From: an uncultured Burkholderiales bacterium
Lineage (GTDB): Bacteria; Pseudomonadota; Gammaproteobacteria; Burkholderiales; Burkholderiaceae_D
Assembly (NCBI GenBank): GCA_937872165.1
Contig: CALMOR010000067.1
Location: forward strand, 6,027 to 15,067
Direction of reading: 5' to 3'
Length of the DNA stretch: 9,041 bases
In this document: positions 1 to 6,629 of the stretch, in pieces
Position numbering within the stretch: position 1 is the stretch's first letter
How the letters are laid out: each line of letters begins with the position of its first letter
Made by a program: the position numbers and the translations under genes
Notes under the pieces: generated by a model
Databases searched by the model: none
Told to the model about the DNA's origin: nothing
Seen by the model: only the letters and a program-made list of their open reading frames with translations

Positions 1-1273
1 GGTATTCGGACACGGGTTCGTCGGTCTTCTCGCCGATGTTCCACGCGACGGTGGGCGCGACCGGCGCCATGATCACGTCGCACCCGCTTCCGTCGACTCC
101 TTCGAACGCGCTCCGGAAGTCGTCGACGATCAATCGACGCAGCTTCTGCGCCTTGATGTAGTACGCGTCGTAGTAGCCGTGCGACAGCACGTAGGCGCCG
201 ACGAGGATGCGGCGCTTGACCTCCCAGCCGAAGCCTTCGGCCCGCGTCCTCGCGTACATCGACTCGAGGCCGTCGTAGTCGGCGGCGCGATGGCCGTAGC
301 GCACGCCGTCGAAGCGGCTCAGGTTCGACGACGCTTCCGCCGGCGCGATCACGTAGTAGGCCGGGATCGACAGCTCGGTGCGCGGCAGCGACAGGTCGAC
401 GAGCGTGGCGCCGAGCTTCTCGTATTCGGCGAGGGCCGAGCGCACCGCGGCCTCGACGTCGGGCGACGTGCCCTCGCCGAAGAACTCCGCGGGCAGTCCG
501 ATGCGAAGACCCGCGAGCGGCGAGGTCGCGAGGTCGCGCGTGAAGTCCTCCGGCGCGCGCTCGACCGACGTCGAGTCGCGCGTGTCGAAGCCCGCCATGT
601 GGTTGAGCAGCAGCGCGCAGTCCTCCGCGGTCTGCGCGATCGGGCCACCCTGGTCGAGGCTCGACGCATAGGCGATCATTCCCCAGCGCGACACGCGTCC
701 GTAGGTGGGCTTGAGTCCCGTGACGCCGCACATCGCCGCGGGCTGACGGATCGAGCCGCCGGTGTCCGTGCCGGTGGCCGCCGGGGCGAGGCGTGCCGCG
801 ACGATGGCCGCGGAGCCGCCCGACGTGCCGCCCGGGATGGCCTTCGTGTCCCAGGGATTCAGCACCGGGCCGAAGTACGAGTGCTCGTTCGACGAGCCCA
901 TCGCGAACTCGTCGCAGTTGGCCTTGCCGAGCGTGACCACGCCCTCGGCCGCGAGCCGTTCGACGACGGTGGCGTCGAACGGACTGGTGTAGCGCTCGAG
1001 CATCCGCGAGCCCGCGGTCGAGCGGAAGTCGCGCGTCGCGAAGATGTCCTTGTGCGCGATCGGCACGCCGGTCAGCGGGCCCGCATCGCCGCGCGCGATG
1101 CGGGTGTCGGCGGCCCTCGCCTGGGCGAGCGAGACCTCTGCGACGACGTCGATGAACGCGTTGAGCTCGCGATGCGCCGCCATGCGCGCGAGGTACATCG
1201 TCGTCAGCTCGACGCTCGAGGCCTTGCGCTCGGCGAGCAGATCGCTCAGCTGCCGGACGGTGCACTCATGCAT
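1..1273 (-). CDS. gatA: Glutamyl/aspartyl-tRNA amidotransferase subunit A (3' end missing)
   Basis: Amidase-signature subunit of GatCAB. It releases ammonia from glutamine, which GatB uses to convert Glu-tRNA(Gln) and/or Asp-tRNA(Asn) to the amidated form in the cytoplasm. About 424 residues are readable, starting MHECTVRQLSDLL at 1273. Reading stays open to base 1, ending near GEKTDEPVSEY, so about 60-70 C-terminal residues of a roughly 490-residue family protein are lost. Seen: GVPIAHKDIF with catalytic Lys75, the glycine-rich loop PGGTSGGSA (residues 147-155), and DTGGSIRQP with nucleophile Ser174. These are followed by GLKPTYGRVSRWGMIAYASSLDQGG, typical of true GatA rather than a general amidase. 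The Lys-to-Ser spacings match the family, but the cis-Ser position (150) is Thr. gatC lies 39 bases upstream, so the two are probably one transcript. No clear Shine-Dalgarno precedes the start; no better in-frame start was found. Confidence 0.96.
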   Translation of the reverse strand, partial: MHECTVRQLSDLLAERKASSVELTTMYLARMAAHRELNAFIDVVAEVSLAQARAADTRIARGDAGPLTGVPIAHKDIFATRDFRSTAGSRMLERYTSPFDATVVERLAAEGVVTLGKANCDEFAMGSSNEHSYFGPVLNPWDTKAIPGGTSGGSAAIVAARLAPAATGTDTGGSIRQPAAMCGVTGLKPTYGRVSRWGMIAYASSLDQGGPIAQTAEDCALLLNHMAGFDTRDSTSVERAPEDFTRDLATSPLAGLRIGLPAEFFGEGTSPDVEAAVRSALAEYEKLGATLVDLSLPRTELSIPAYYVIAPAEASSNLSRFDGVRYGHRAADYDGLESMYARTRAEGFGWEVKRRILVGAYVLSHGYYDAYYIKAQKLRRLIVDDFRSAFEGVDGSGCDVIMAPVAPTVAWNIGEKTDEPVSEY

Positions 1274-1312
1274 CGGACACGGGACCGCATGCGAAGCGGG
1301 AAGCGCGACCGA

Positions 1313-1618
1313 TCACTCGATCACCTTCGGCACGAGATACAGTCCGTTCTCGATGCTCGGTGCCGGTCGCTGGAAGGCCGCGCGCCGGTCGTCGTCCGTG
1401 ACGCGGTCGTCGCGCAGACGCAGCGGGTAGGCGGCGAGCGCCGCGAGCGGTGTCGTGAGCGGCTCGACGCCGTCTGTGTCGACCGCCTGCATGGTCTCGA
1501 TCAACGCGAGGATGCCGGCCAGCTGTACCGTCGTCGCGGCGGTCTCGTCGGCGGTCAGCGCGATGCGGGCGAGCCGGGCGAGACGCGTGACGTCGTCGTG
1601 GGTGAAGGGCGAGGACAT
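1313..1618 (-). CDS. gatC: Glutamyl/aspartyl-tRNA amidotransferase subunit C
   Basis: Small subunit that wraps GatA and GatB and stabilises the GatCAB heterotrimer; 101 residues, normal for the family. It begins MSSPFTHDDVTRLARLARIA. The middle carries the family pattern of a leucine-rich helix followed by MQAVDTDGVEPL, and the C-terminus ends NGLYLVPKVIE, close to the usual ending of proteobacterial GatC. The frame stays open upstream to an ATG at 1732, but the added 38 residues are Arg/Pro-rich and unlike GatC, so the start at 1618 is preferred. No strong ribosome-binding site is visible there. It is first in the minus-strand unit and is followed by gatA. A perfect TATAAT about 135 bases upstream (1753-1758) is a plausible promoter element. 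Confidence 0.95.
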   Translation of the reverse strand: MSSPFTHDDVTRLARLARIALTADETAATTVQLAGILALIETMQAVDTDGVEPLTTPLAALAAYPLRLRDDRVTDDDRRAAFQRPAPSIENGLYLVPKVIE

Positions 1619-1731
1619 GCCGAGGGTATGGAAAGGAAGGCCGGGGCGGACGGCGGGAGGCTGACGACGGGTCGATCGATCGGTCCGCGAGCGGGGTGAG
1701 AGGATTCGCGCCGTCCCTGCAAAACACGTCA

Positions 1732-1750
1732 ACGTCGGTCAAAACGACGT
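1732..1750. repeat. Inverted repeat ACGTCG-N7-CGACGT by the divergent promoters
   Basis: A perfect 6-bp inverted repeat (1732-1737 and 1745-1750) with a seven-base spacer, GTCAAAA. It covers the place where the -35 of the mreB-facing promoter would lie and ends just before the gatC-facing -10. GTCAA also occurs twice at a ten-base period (1728 and 1738), on one face of the helix. It could be an operator, but no known regulator consensus was recognised. Confidence 0.3.
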
Positions 1751-1752
1751 CG

Positions 1753-1758
1753 ATTATA
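1753..1758 (-). promoter_or_regulatory. -10 element (TATAAT) facing gatC
   Basis: Read on the minus strand this is a perfect sigma-70 -10 hexamer, TATAAT, in an otherwise GC-rich region and pointing at gatC. No good -35 is present at 16-18 bases; the best is a poor TCAAAT at 1777-1782. It would start transcription about 125 bases before the gatC start. The hexamer is seen; promoter function is inferred. Confidence 0.5.
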
Positions 1759-1761
1759 GGG

Positions 1762-1767
1762 TATTAT
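1762..1767 (+). promoter_or_regulatory. -10-like element (TATTAT) facing mreB
   Basis: TATTAT matches the sigma-70 -10 consensus at five of six positions and points toward mreB. A weak -35 candidate, GTCAAA (1738-1743, three of six matches), lies 18 bases upstream. Transcription from here would give mreB a leader of about 250 bases. It sits three bases from the opposing TATAAT, so the two promoters would overlap. A closer promoter was looked for between 1780 and 2010 and nothing better was found. Confidence 0.4.
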
Positions 1768-2018
1768 CCCGGGTCGATTTGAGCTGTCGGAGACCGTCGC
1801 GGGGCCTGCACCTGCTCCCGTCACCTTCGTCCGCCGGCTTGTCGAACCGATAACGAGACCTCCCCGAGAACGTTCACCGGCAGCTGATCGACGCGAGCAT
1901 CGCGCGCAGCATCGACGTAGGCCAGTCGAGCCGGGTGCGCCCAGAATGATTTCCCGCTGTCATGCGGACCGATCGACGGATGCCTTCATTCGCGATGCCG
2001 GCGGCGACAGCGGTCAGC

Positions 2019-2022
2019 AGGA
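2019..2022 (+). promoter_or_regulatory. Shine-Dalgarno that sets the mreB start
   Basis: AGGA lies seven bases before the ATG at 2030. This favours that ATG over the in-frame ATG at 1946, which would add 28 residues that look unlike MreB. Confidence 0.6.
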
Positions 2023-2029
2023 CACGTCC

Positions 2030-3073
2030 ATGTTCGGATTCCTACGCAGCTATCTGTCGACCGACCTCGCGATCGATCTCGGCACCGCCAACACCCTGAT
2101 CTACGTCCGTGGCAAGGGCATCGTGCTCGACGAGCCTTCGGTCGTCGCGATCCGCCAGGAAGGCGGACCCAACGGCAAGAAGGCCATCCAGGCCGTCGGC
2201 AAGGAAGCCAAGGCGATGCTCGGCAAGGTGCCCGGCAACATCGAGGCCATCCGCCCGATGAAGGACGGCGTCATCGCCGACTTCGTCGTGACCGAGCAGA
2301 TGATCAAGCAGTTCATCAAGATGGTCCACGAGTCGCGGCTCTTCAGCCCGAGCCCGCGCATCATCATCTGCGTGCCGTGCGGCTCCACGCAGGTCGAGAA
2401 GCGCGCCATCCGCGATGCGGCGCTCGGCGCGGGCGCGTCCAACGTCTATCTCATCGAGGAGCCGATGGCGGCCGCCATCGGTGCCGGCCTGCCGGTGTCG
2501 GAAGCGACCGGGTCGATGGTCGTCGACATCGGTGGCGGCACCACCGAGGTCGGCGTCATCTCGTTGGGCGGCATGGTCTACAAGGGCAGCGTGCGCGTCG
2601 GCGGCGACAAGTTCGACGAGGCCATCATCAACTACATCCGTCGCAACTACGGGATGTTGATCGGCGAGCAGACCGCCGAGGCCATCAAGAAGCAGATCGG
2701 CTCGGCCTTCCCCGGCTCCGAGGTCAAGGAGATGGAGGTCAAGGGACGCAACCTGTCCGAAGGCGTGCCGCGCTCGTTCACGATCTCTTCGAACGAGATC
2801 CTCGAAGCGCTCACCGACCCGATCAACAACATCGTGTCGGCGGTCAAGAGCGCGCTCGAGCAGACGCCGCCCGAGCTCGGTGCCGACATCGCCGACAAGG
2901 GCATGATGCTGACCGGCGGCGGTGCGCTGCTGCGCGACCTCGACCGCCTGCTGATGGAGGAGACCGGCCTTCCGGTCGTGGTCGCAGAAGACCCCTTGAC
3001 CTGCGTCGTGCGAGGCTGCGGCATGGCCCTCGAGCGCATGGACAAGCTCGGCAGCATCTTCACCAACGAATAG
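2030..3073 (+). CDS. mreB: Rod-shape-determining actin homologue MreB
   Basis: Bacterial actin that forms ATP-dependent antiparallel filaments under the inner membrane and directs the elongation machinery around the cell. The protein has 347 residues, the same length as E. coli MreB. Residues 1-10 (MFGFLRSYLS) form a short amphipathic membrane-binding segment. IDLGTANTLIY (15-25) is the phosphate-1 loop. ICVPCGST (113-120) and LIEEPMAAAIGAG (141-153) follow, and VVDIGGGTTEVGVISLGG (164-181) is the phosphate-2 loop. The adenosine-binding segment MLTGGGALL is at 293-301. All nucleotide-binding motifs are intact. It is first in the elongasome cluster, with a 108-base gap before mreC that contains a hairpin and a 29-codon ORF. 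The start at 2030 is supported by family alignment and AGGA seven bases upstream. Confidence 0.98.
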   Translation: MFGFLRSYLSTDLAIDLGTANTLIYVRGKGIVLDEPSVVAIRQEGGPNGKKAIQAVGKEAKAMLGKVPGNIEAIRPMKDGVIADFVVTEQMIKQFIKMVHESRLFSPSPRIIICVPCGSTQVEKRAIRDAALGAGASNVYLIEEPMAAAIGAGLPVSEATGSMVVDIGGGTTEVGVISLGGMVYKGSVRVGGDKFDEAIINYIRRNYGMLIGEQTAEAIKKQIGSAFPGSEVKEMEVKGRNLSEGVPRSFTISSNEILEALTDPINNIVSAVKSALEQTPPELGADIADKGMMLTGGGALLRDLDRLLMEETGLPVVVAEDPLTCVVRGCGMALERMDKLGSIFTNE

Positions 3074-3163
3074 ATGACCGATGCGCGCGCGGAGTCGCTC
3101 GATGCTTCGAGCGCCGCCGTCCGCGAACGCATCGTCGTCCGCATCCCCTTCCCCAGCCGCTGA
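3074..3163 (+). CDS. Possible 29-codon small ORF between mreB and mreC
   Basis: An ATG follows the mreB TAG with no spacer (TAGATG) and opens 29 codons ending at TGA 3161-3163, 18 bases before mreC. The predicted peptide starts MTDARAESLDASSAAVRERI and ends IPFPSR. It is charged, with no membrane segment and no family I recognise. It has no ribosome-binding site of its own and would need reinitiation by ribosomes finishing mreB. A chance ORF in GC-rich spacer is the main alternative. Confidence 0.2.
   Translation: MTDARAESLDASSAAVRERIVVRIPFPSR
3096..3113 (+). repeat. Perfect 7-bp hairpin in the mreB-mreC spacer
   Basis: CGCTCGA (3096-3102), loop TGCT (3103-3106), TCGAGCG (3107-3113). The stem is GC-rich and perfect. 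No run of T follows, so it is not a classic intrinsic terminator. In RNA it could mark a processing or stability boundary that raises mreB over mreCD; this role is inferred. Confidence 0.45.
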
Positions 3164-3181
3164 CGCGTCGGCGACGAGCGC

Positions 3182-4093
3182 ATGGACCAGGTCGCTCCAC
3201 CGCTCTTCAAGCAAGGCCCGTCGGCCTTCGCGCGGCTCTTCTTCTTCTCGGTGTTCGGATTGACGCTGCTGATCGCGGACACGCGCTTCGAGGCGCTGCG
3301 TTACGTGCGCATGGGACTCGGCACCGCGCTCTATCCGGTGCAGCGCGGCGTGCTCGCACCGACGCAGTGGCTCGGCAACTTCTTCGGCTACTTCCAGTCG
3401 CTCGACCGCGTCGAAGGCGAGAACCGCGACCTCGCACGCGAGAAGAACACGCTCGCGCAGACGGCCTTGCGGGCCGAGGCCCTCGAAGCGGAGAACGCGC
3501 ATCTGCGCAACCTCGTCGGTCTGCGCGAAAGCCTGCATGCGAAGTCGGTCGCCGCCGAGATCCTCTACGACGCGCGCGATCCGTTCTCGCGCAAAGTGAT
3601 CCTCGACCGCGGCGGCAACGACGGCGTCGATCGCGGCCAGCCGGTCATCGACGAGTCGGGCGTGGTCGGTCAGATCACGCGCGTCTTCCCGCTCTCGTCC
3701 GAGGTCACGCTGCTGACCGATCGCGAGCAGGCCATCGCCGTGCAGGTCGTGCGCACCGGCGTGCGCGGCATCGCGTACGGCAACGCGGCCGGCGGGTCGG
3801 CGGGCCAGATCGACCTGCGCTTCATGCCGTCCAACGTCGACGTCAAGAAGGACGACCTGCTCGTCACGTCCGGCCTCGACGGCGTTTTCCCCGACGGACT
3901 GCCGGTGGCCCACGTGCTGAGCGTCGAGCGGAACGCGGCCTTCCAGTTCGCCCGCATCCTGTGCGCGCCCACCGGCGGCATCGAGCGCAACCGTCACGTG
4001 CTGGTGCTGCTGACCGCGAAGCCCGTCCCGCGTCCGGCCGACGAGCCGCCCGCGGTCTCGCCCCGCGTCAAGCGCGGGACCCGGACTCCATGA
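3182..4093 (+). CDS. mreC: Rod-shape-determining protein MreC
   Basis: Bitopic inner-membrane scaffold that self-associates in the periplasm, binds PBP2 and activates the RodA-PBP2 synthase. 303 residues. A short cytoplasmic tail (1-16) is followed by one transmembrane helix (about 17-33, FARLFFFSVFGLTLLIA). A coiled coil follows at about 72-110 (LDRVEGENRDLAREKN and the next heptads). The paired beta-barrel domain then runs to about 280, with RDPFSRKVILDRGGNDGV and the SGLDGVFPDGLPVAHV block typical of MreC. The last 25 residues form a Pro/Arg-rich tail (PADEPPAVSPRVKRGTRTP), probably disordered. The stop overlaps an ATG (ATGA, 4090-4093) that opens a nine-codon ORF leading into mreD. No strong Shine-Dalgarno precedes 3182; no better start was seen. 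Confidence 0.97.
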   Translation: MDQVAPPLFKQGPSAFARLFFFSVFGLTLLIADTRFEALRYVRMGLGTALYPVQRGVLAPTQWLGNFFGYFQSLDRVEGENRDLAREKNTLAQTALRAEALEAENAHLRNLVGLRESLHAKSVAAEILYDARDPFSRKVILDRGGNDGVDRGQPVIDESGVVGQITRVFPLSSEVTLLTDREQAIAVQVVRTGVRGIAYGNAAGGSAGQIDLRFMPSNVDVKKDDLLVTSGLDGVFPDGLPVAHVLSVERNAAFQFARILCAPTGGIERNRHVLVLLTAKPVPRPADEPPAVSPRVKRGTRTP

Positions 4094-4130
4094 GGCCGCG
4101 CGTGAAGGCGTTCGCATGAGGACGCGCGTG
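4089..4130 (+). repeat. 16-bp direct repeat with 26-base period across the mreC-mreD junction
   Basis: CATGAGGCCGCGCGTG (4089-4104) recurs as CATGAGGACGCGCGTG (4115-4130), 15 of 16 bases identical. Each copy carries an ATG. The first overlaps the mreC stop and the second is the mreD start. The 26-base offset is not a multiple of three, so the first ATG reads another frame. Confidence 0.8.
4090..4119 (+). CDS. Nine-codon minicistron joining mreC to mreD
   Basis: Encodes MRPRVKAFA. Its ATG overlaps the mreC stop (ATGA, 4090-4093) and its stop overlaps the mreD ATG (ATGA, 4116-4119), so a ribosome could pass from mreC to mreD by two overlapping stop/start steps. It lies in the direct repeat and probably arose from that duplication. 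The peptide itself is unlikely to have a function; any role would be translational coupling. Overlaps of this kind also arise by chance in GC-rich DNA. Confidence 0.3.
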   Translation: MRPRVKAFA

Positions 4131-4679
4131 CCGATGCCGCCGCCGCCTTCGATCGGCGCGTCGCGCTTCGCCAACAAGCAGTACCTGCTGCGGCCGGCCA
4201 ATCCCGCCTTCATCGCGTCGTCGCTGCTGATCGCCTTCGTCTTCAACCTCATGCCGTGGGGCCGGCTGATGGCGGTGCCGGACTTCGTCGCGCTGGTGCT
4301 GGTGTTCTGGAACATCCATCAGCCAAGGCGGGTCGGCATCGGCGTCGCGTTCGCGATGGGACTCTTCATGGACGTCCACGCCGCGGCGCGCCTCGGCGAG
4401 AACGCGCTCGCCTACACGCTGCTGTCGTACGGGGCGATCATGCTGCATCGTCGGGTCGTGTCCTTCCCGGTCTTCTTCCAGTCGCTGCAGGTGCTGCCGC
4501 TCTTCGTCGTCGCGCAGCTCGTCGTGCTCGTCGTGCGCCTCGTGATCGGCGCGCCCTTTCCCGGCTGGCAGCTCTTCCTCGAGAGCGTCACGACGGCGCT
4601 GCTGTGGCCGCTCGCGACCTGGCTTCTGCTCGCGCCGCAGCGGCGACCGCTCGAGCGCGACGAGACCCGGCCGATCTGA
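4116..4679 (+). CDS. mreD: Rod-shape-determining protein MreD
   Basis: Polytopic inner-membrane partner of MreC in the elongasome; 187 residues. The stretch from YLLRPANPAFIASSLLIAF through LMPWGRLMAVPDFVALVLVFWNIHQPRRVG is very close to what I recall for betaproteobacterial MreD. It continues with MGLFMDVHAAARLGENALAYTLLSY and ends RRPLERDETRPI, also typical. About five to six hydrophobic segments are visible, near residues 32-45, 54-65, 73-85, 98-109, 119-145 and 158-172. The N-terminus is slightly long, with a Pro-rich start (MRTRVPMPPPPS). A later ATG at 4134 is possible, but GAAGG at 4104-4108, seven bases before 4116, supports the earlier start. It lies tightly between mreC and mrdA. 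Confidence 0.96.
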   Translation: MRTRVPMPPPPSIGASRFANKQYLLRPANPAFIASSLLIAFVFNLMPWGRLMAVPDFVALVLVFWNIHQPRRVGIGVAFAMGLFMDVHAAARLGENALAYTLLSYGAIMLHRRVVSFPVFFQSLQVLPLFVVAQLVVLVVRLVIGAPFPGWQLFLESVTTALLWPLATWLLLAPQRRPLERDETRPI

Positions 4680-4684
4680 CGACG

Positions 4685-4710
4685 ATGCGTCGATGACGCG
4701 GCACTCATGA
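4685..4710 (+). CDS. Two tiny chained ORFs between mreD and mrdA
   Basis: Five bases after the mreD stop, ATG 4685 reads MRR and stops at TGA 4694-4696. That stop overlaps ATG 4693, which reads MTRHS and stops at TGA 4708-4710, overlapping the mrdA ATG at 4707. The three- and five-codon ORFs form a chain of two ATGA overlaps leading into mrdA. No Shine-Dalgarno is visible for mrdA, so delivery of ribosomes from mreD is plausible. Real function is unproven and chance is possible. Confidence 0.2.
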
Positions 4711-6629
4711 CCGAATTCAAGGACACGCAGCGCGAGCTGTACATCTTCCGGCTGCGTCTCATCGCGGGGATGCTGTTCGTGCTGATCTGCTTCGGCGTGC
4801 TGGTCGCGCGCTATCTCACGCTGCAGATCGTGCGGCACGACAACTACGCGGCGCGGGCCGACGAGAACCGCATCTCGCTCGTGCCGATCGCGCCCAACCG
4901 CGGCATCGTCACCGATCGCAACGGCGTCGTCATCGCGCGCAACTACTCGGCCTCCACGCTCGAGATCACGCCGTCGAAGGTCGCCGGTCTCGACGCGACG
5001 ATCGACGCGCTCGCCGACGTGATCCCGATCGAGGCGCGCGATCGGCGCCGCTTCCGCAAGCTCCTCGAAGAGACCAAGACCTTCGAAGGCATCCCGATCC
5101 GCACGCGGCTTTCCGAAGAGGAGGTGGCGCGCTTCGTCGCGCAGCGCTATCGCTTCCCCGGCGTCGAGGTGCAGGCGCGTCTCTTCCGCCAGTACCCGCT
5201 CGCCGACAGCGCCGCGCACGTGATCGGCTACATCGGTCGCGTCAGCGAGAAGGACCTCGACCGCCTCGAGGAACGCGAGGAGAAGGAAGGCGTCGACCTG
5301 CTGACCAACTACCAGGGCACCGACTACATCGGCAAGGAAGGCCTCGAGAAGCGCTACGAGCAGCAGCTGCACGGCACGACCGGCGCCGAGGAGGTCGAGG
5401 TCACGGCATCGGGTCGCGCGGTGCGCACGCTGTCGCGCACGCCGGCGCTGTCGGGCGACAACCTCGTGCTGTCGATCGACGTCAAGCTGCAGCAGCTGGT
5501 CGAGGAAGCCTTCGGCGAACGGCGCGGCGCGCTGGTCGCGATCGAGCCGGCGACCGGCGACATCCTCGCGTTCGTGTCGCGCCCGAGCTTCGACCCGAAC
5601 CTCTTCGTCGAAGGCATCGACGCCGAGAACTGGAAGAACCTCAACGAGTCGATCGACAAGCCGCTGATCAATCGTCCGCTGTCGGGCACCTATCCACCGG
5701 GCTCGACCTTCAAGCCCTACCTGGCTCTCGCCGCGCTCGAGAACGGCAAGCGCACGCCGCAGCAGACCATCTTCGATCCGGGCTACTACAACTTCGGCAA
5801 CCATCGCTTCCGCGACGACAAGGAAGGCGGGCACGGCACCGTCGACATGTACAAGTCCATCGTCGCGTCGTGCGACACCTACTACTACATGCTCGCGGCC
5901 GACATGCCGATCGACATGATCGCGAACTTCATGCGGCCGTTCGGCTTCGGGCAGATCACCGGCGTCGACCTCGACGGCGAGCGTCGCGGCGTGCTGCCGT
6001 CGACCGAGTGGAAGCGCACGGCCTTCAGGAAGCCGGAGATGAAGCGCTGGTTCCCCGGCGACACGATCTCGATCGGCATCGGTCAGGGCTACAACTCGTA
6101 CACGCCGCTGCAGCTCGCGCACGCGGTCGCGACGCTCGCCAACGACGGCATCGTGATGAAGCCGCACCTCGTCAAGGAGATCGAGAACGCGCGCACCGGC
6201 GAGCGCACGGCGACCGTCCCGGCCGAGAGCTTCCGCATCAAGCTGCAACAGAAGAACCTCGACTTCGTCCGCAACGCGATGGTCGGCGTCAACACCAGCG
6301 GCACCGGCGCGACCGCCTTCCGGGGAGCGCAGTACACGTCGGGCGGCAAGACCGGCACCGCGCAGCTGTTCGGCATCAAGCAGAACGAGAAGTACAAGGA
6401 CGCCCACGTCCAGGAACGCCTCAAGGACCACGCGTGGTTCATCGCGTTCGCGCCGGCCGACCACCCGCGGATCGCGCTCGCGGTGCTGGTCGAGAACGGC
6501 GGCTTCGGCGCCGCGGCCGCCGCGCCGATCGCCCGGCGCGCGATCGACTACTACCTGCTCGGCAAGCTGCCGGTCGATCCGAATAAGCCGGTGGAGGAAG
6601 TGCCGGAGTCGCCCGAGGAGCCCGACTGA
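4707..6629 (+). CDS. mrdA: Penicillin-binding protein 2, elongation-specific DD-transpeptidase
   Basis: Class B PBP that crosslinks lateral-wall peptidoglycan as the partner of RodA; the target of mecillinam-type beta-lactams. 640 residues. A cytoplasmic N-terminus precedes one transmembrane anchor (about 16-36, RLIAGMLFVLICFGVLVARY). The pedestal domain follows with APNRGIVTDRNG (62-73) and the YPLADSAAHVIGYIGRVS segment (163-180). The transpeptidase domain has all three motifs: SxxK as Ser333-Thr-Phe-Lys336 in PPGSTFKP, SxD as Ser388-Cys-Asp390, and KTG at 548-550 in SGGKTGTAQ. GDTISIGIGQGYNSYTPLQL (451-470) is characteristic of PBP2 rather than FtsI. The acidic C-terminal tail (VEEVPESPEEPD) is probably disordered. 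The stop overlaps the ATG of a 21-codon ORF that runs into rodA. No clear Shine-Dalgarno precedes the start. Confidence 0.98.
   Translation: MTEFKDTQRELYIFRLRLIAGMLFVLICFGVLVARYLTLQIVRHDNYAARADENRISLVPIAPNRGIVTDRNGVVIARNYSASTLEITPSKVAGLDATIDALADVIPIEARDRRRFRKLLEETKTFEGIPIRTRLSEEEVARFVAQRYRFPGVEVQARLFRQYPLADSAAHVIGYIGRVSEKDLDRLEEREEKEGVDLLTNYQGTDYIGKEGLEKRYEQQLHGTTGAEEVEVTASGRAVRTLSRTPALSGDNLVLSIDVKLQQLVEEAFGERRGALVAIEPATGDILAFVSRPSFDPNLFVEGIDAENWKNLNESIDKPLINRPLSGTYPPGSTFKPYLALAALENGKRTPQQTIFDPGYYNFGNHRFRDDKEGGHGTVDMYKSIVASCDTYYYMLAADMPIDMIANFMRPFGFGQITGVDLDGERRGVLPSTEWKRTAFRKPEMKRWFPGDTISIGIGQGYNSYTPLQLAHAVATLANDGIVMKPHLVKEIENARTGERTATVPAESFRIKLQQKNLDFVRNAMVGVNTSGTGATAFRGAQYTSGGKTGTAQLFGIKQNEKYKDAHVQERLKDHAWFIAFAPADHPRIALAVLVENGGFGAAAAAPIARRAIDYYLLGKLPVDPNKPVEEVPESPEEPD

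Larger units (their letters stand above)
1619..2029. other. Divergent gatC / mreB intergenic control region
   Basis: 411 bases with no convincing gene. The part near 1720-1770 is markedly AT-richer than its surroundings and holds promoter-like elements for both directions. The gatC side (1619-1720) is GC-rich and contains a 10-bp palindrome, CGATCGATCG (1673-1682). The mreB side (1775-2029) would be an untranslated leader of roughly 250 bases if transcription starts at the AT-rich island. It contains an 8-bp palindrome, GAACGTTC (1868-1875), and a short hairpin, CGCGA-GCA-TCGCG (1892-1904). No tRNA, riboswitch or T-run terminator was recognised. Confidence 0.75.

Noticed and set aside
179..1699. 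506-residue open frame on the plus strand opposite gatA and gatC
   Set aside because: Antisense shadow; the minus strand encodes unmistakable GatA and GatC.
1619..1732. 38-residue N-terminal extension of GatC from ATG 1732
   Set aside because: The extension is Arg/Pro-rich and lacks similarity to GatC, whose normal N-terminus begins at 1618; it also runs nearly up to the likely promoter.
1946..2029. 28-residue N-terminal extension of MreB from ATG 1946
   Set aside because: MreB proteins start with the short amphipathic segment encoded from 2030, which has AGGA seven bases upstream, and the length from there is the usual 347 residues.
3096..3113. Intrinsic transcription terminator after mreB
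   Set aside because: The stem is perfect but no T-run follows, and the downstream genes belong to the same functional cluster.
2042..4315. 757-residue open frame on the minus strand opposite mreB and mreC
   Set aside because: Same reason: an antisense shadow with low-complexity Arg/Asp/His-rich composition and no recognisable family.
5870..5876. Ser-Cys-Asp in PBP2 as an abnormal active-site motif
   Set aside because: PBP2 proteins normally have SxD here (Ser-Ala-Asp in E. coli), so Cys at the middle position is not a loss of function.
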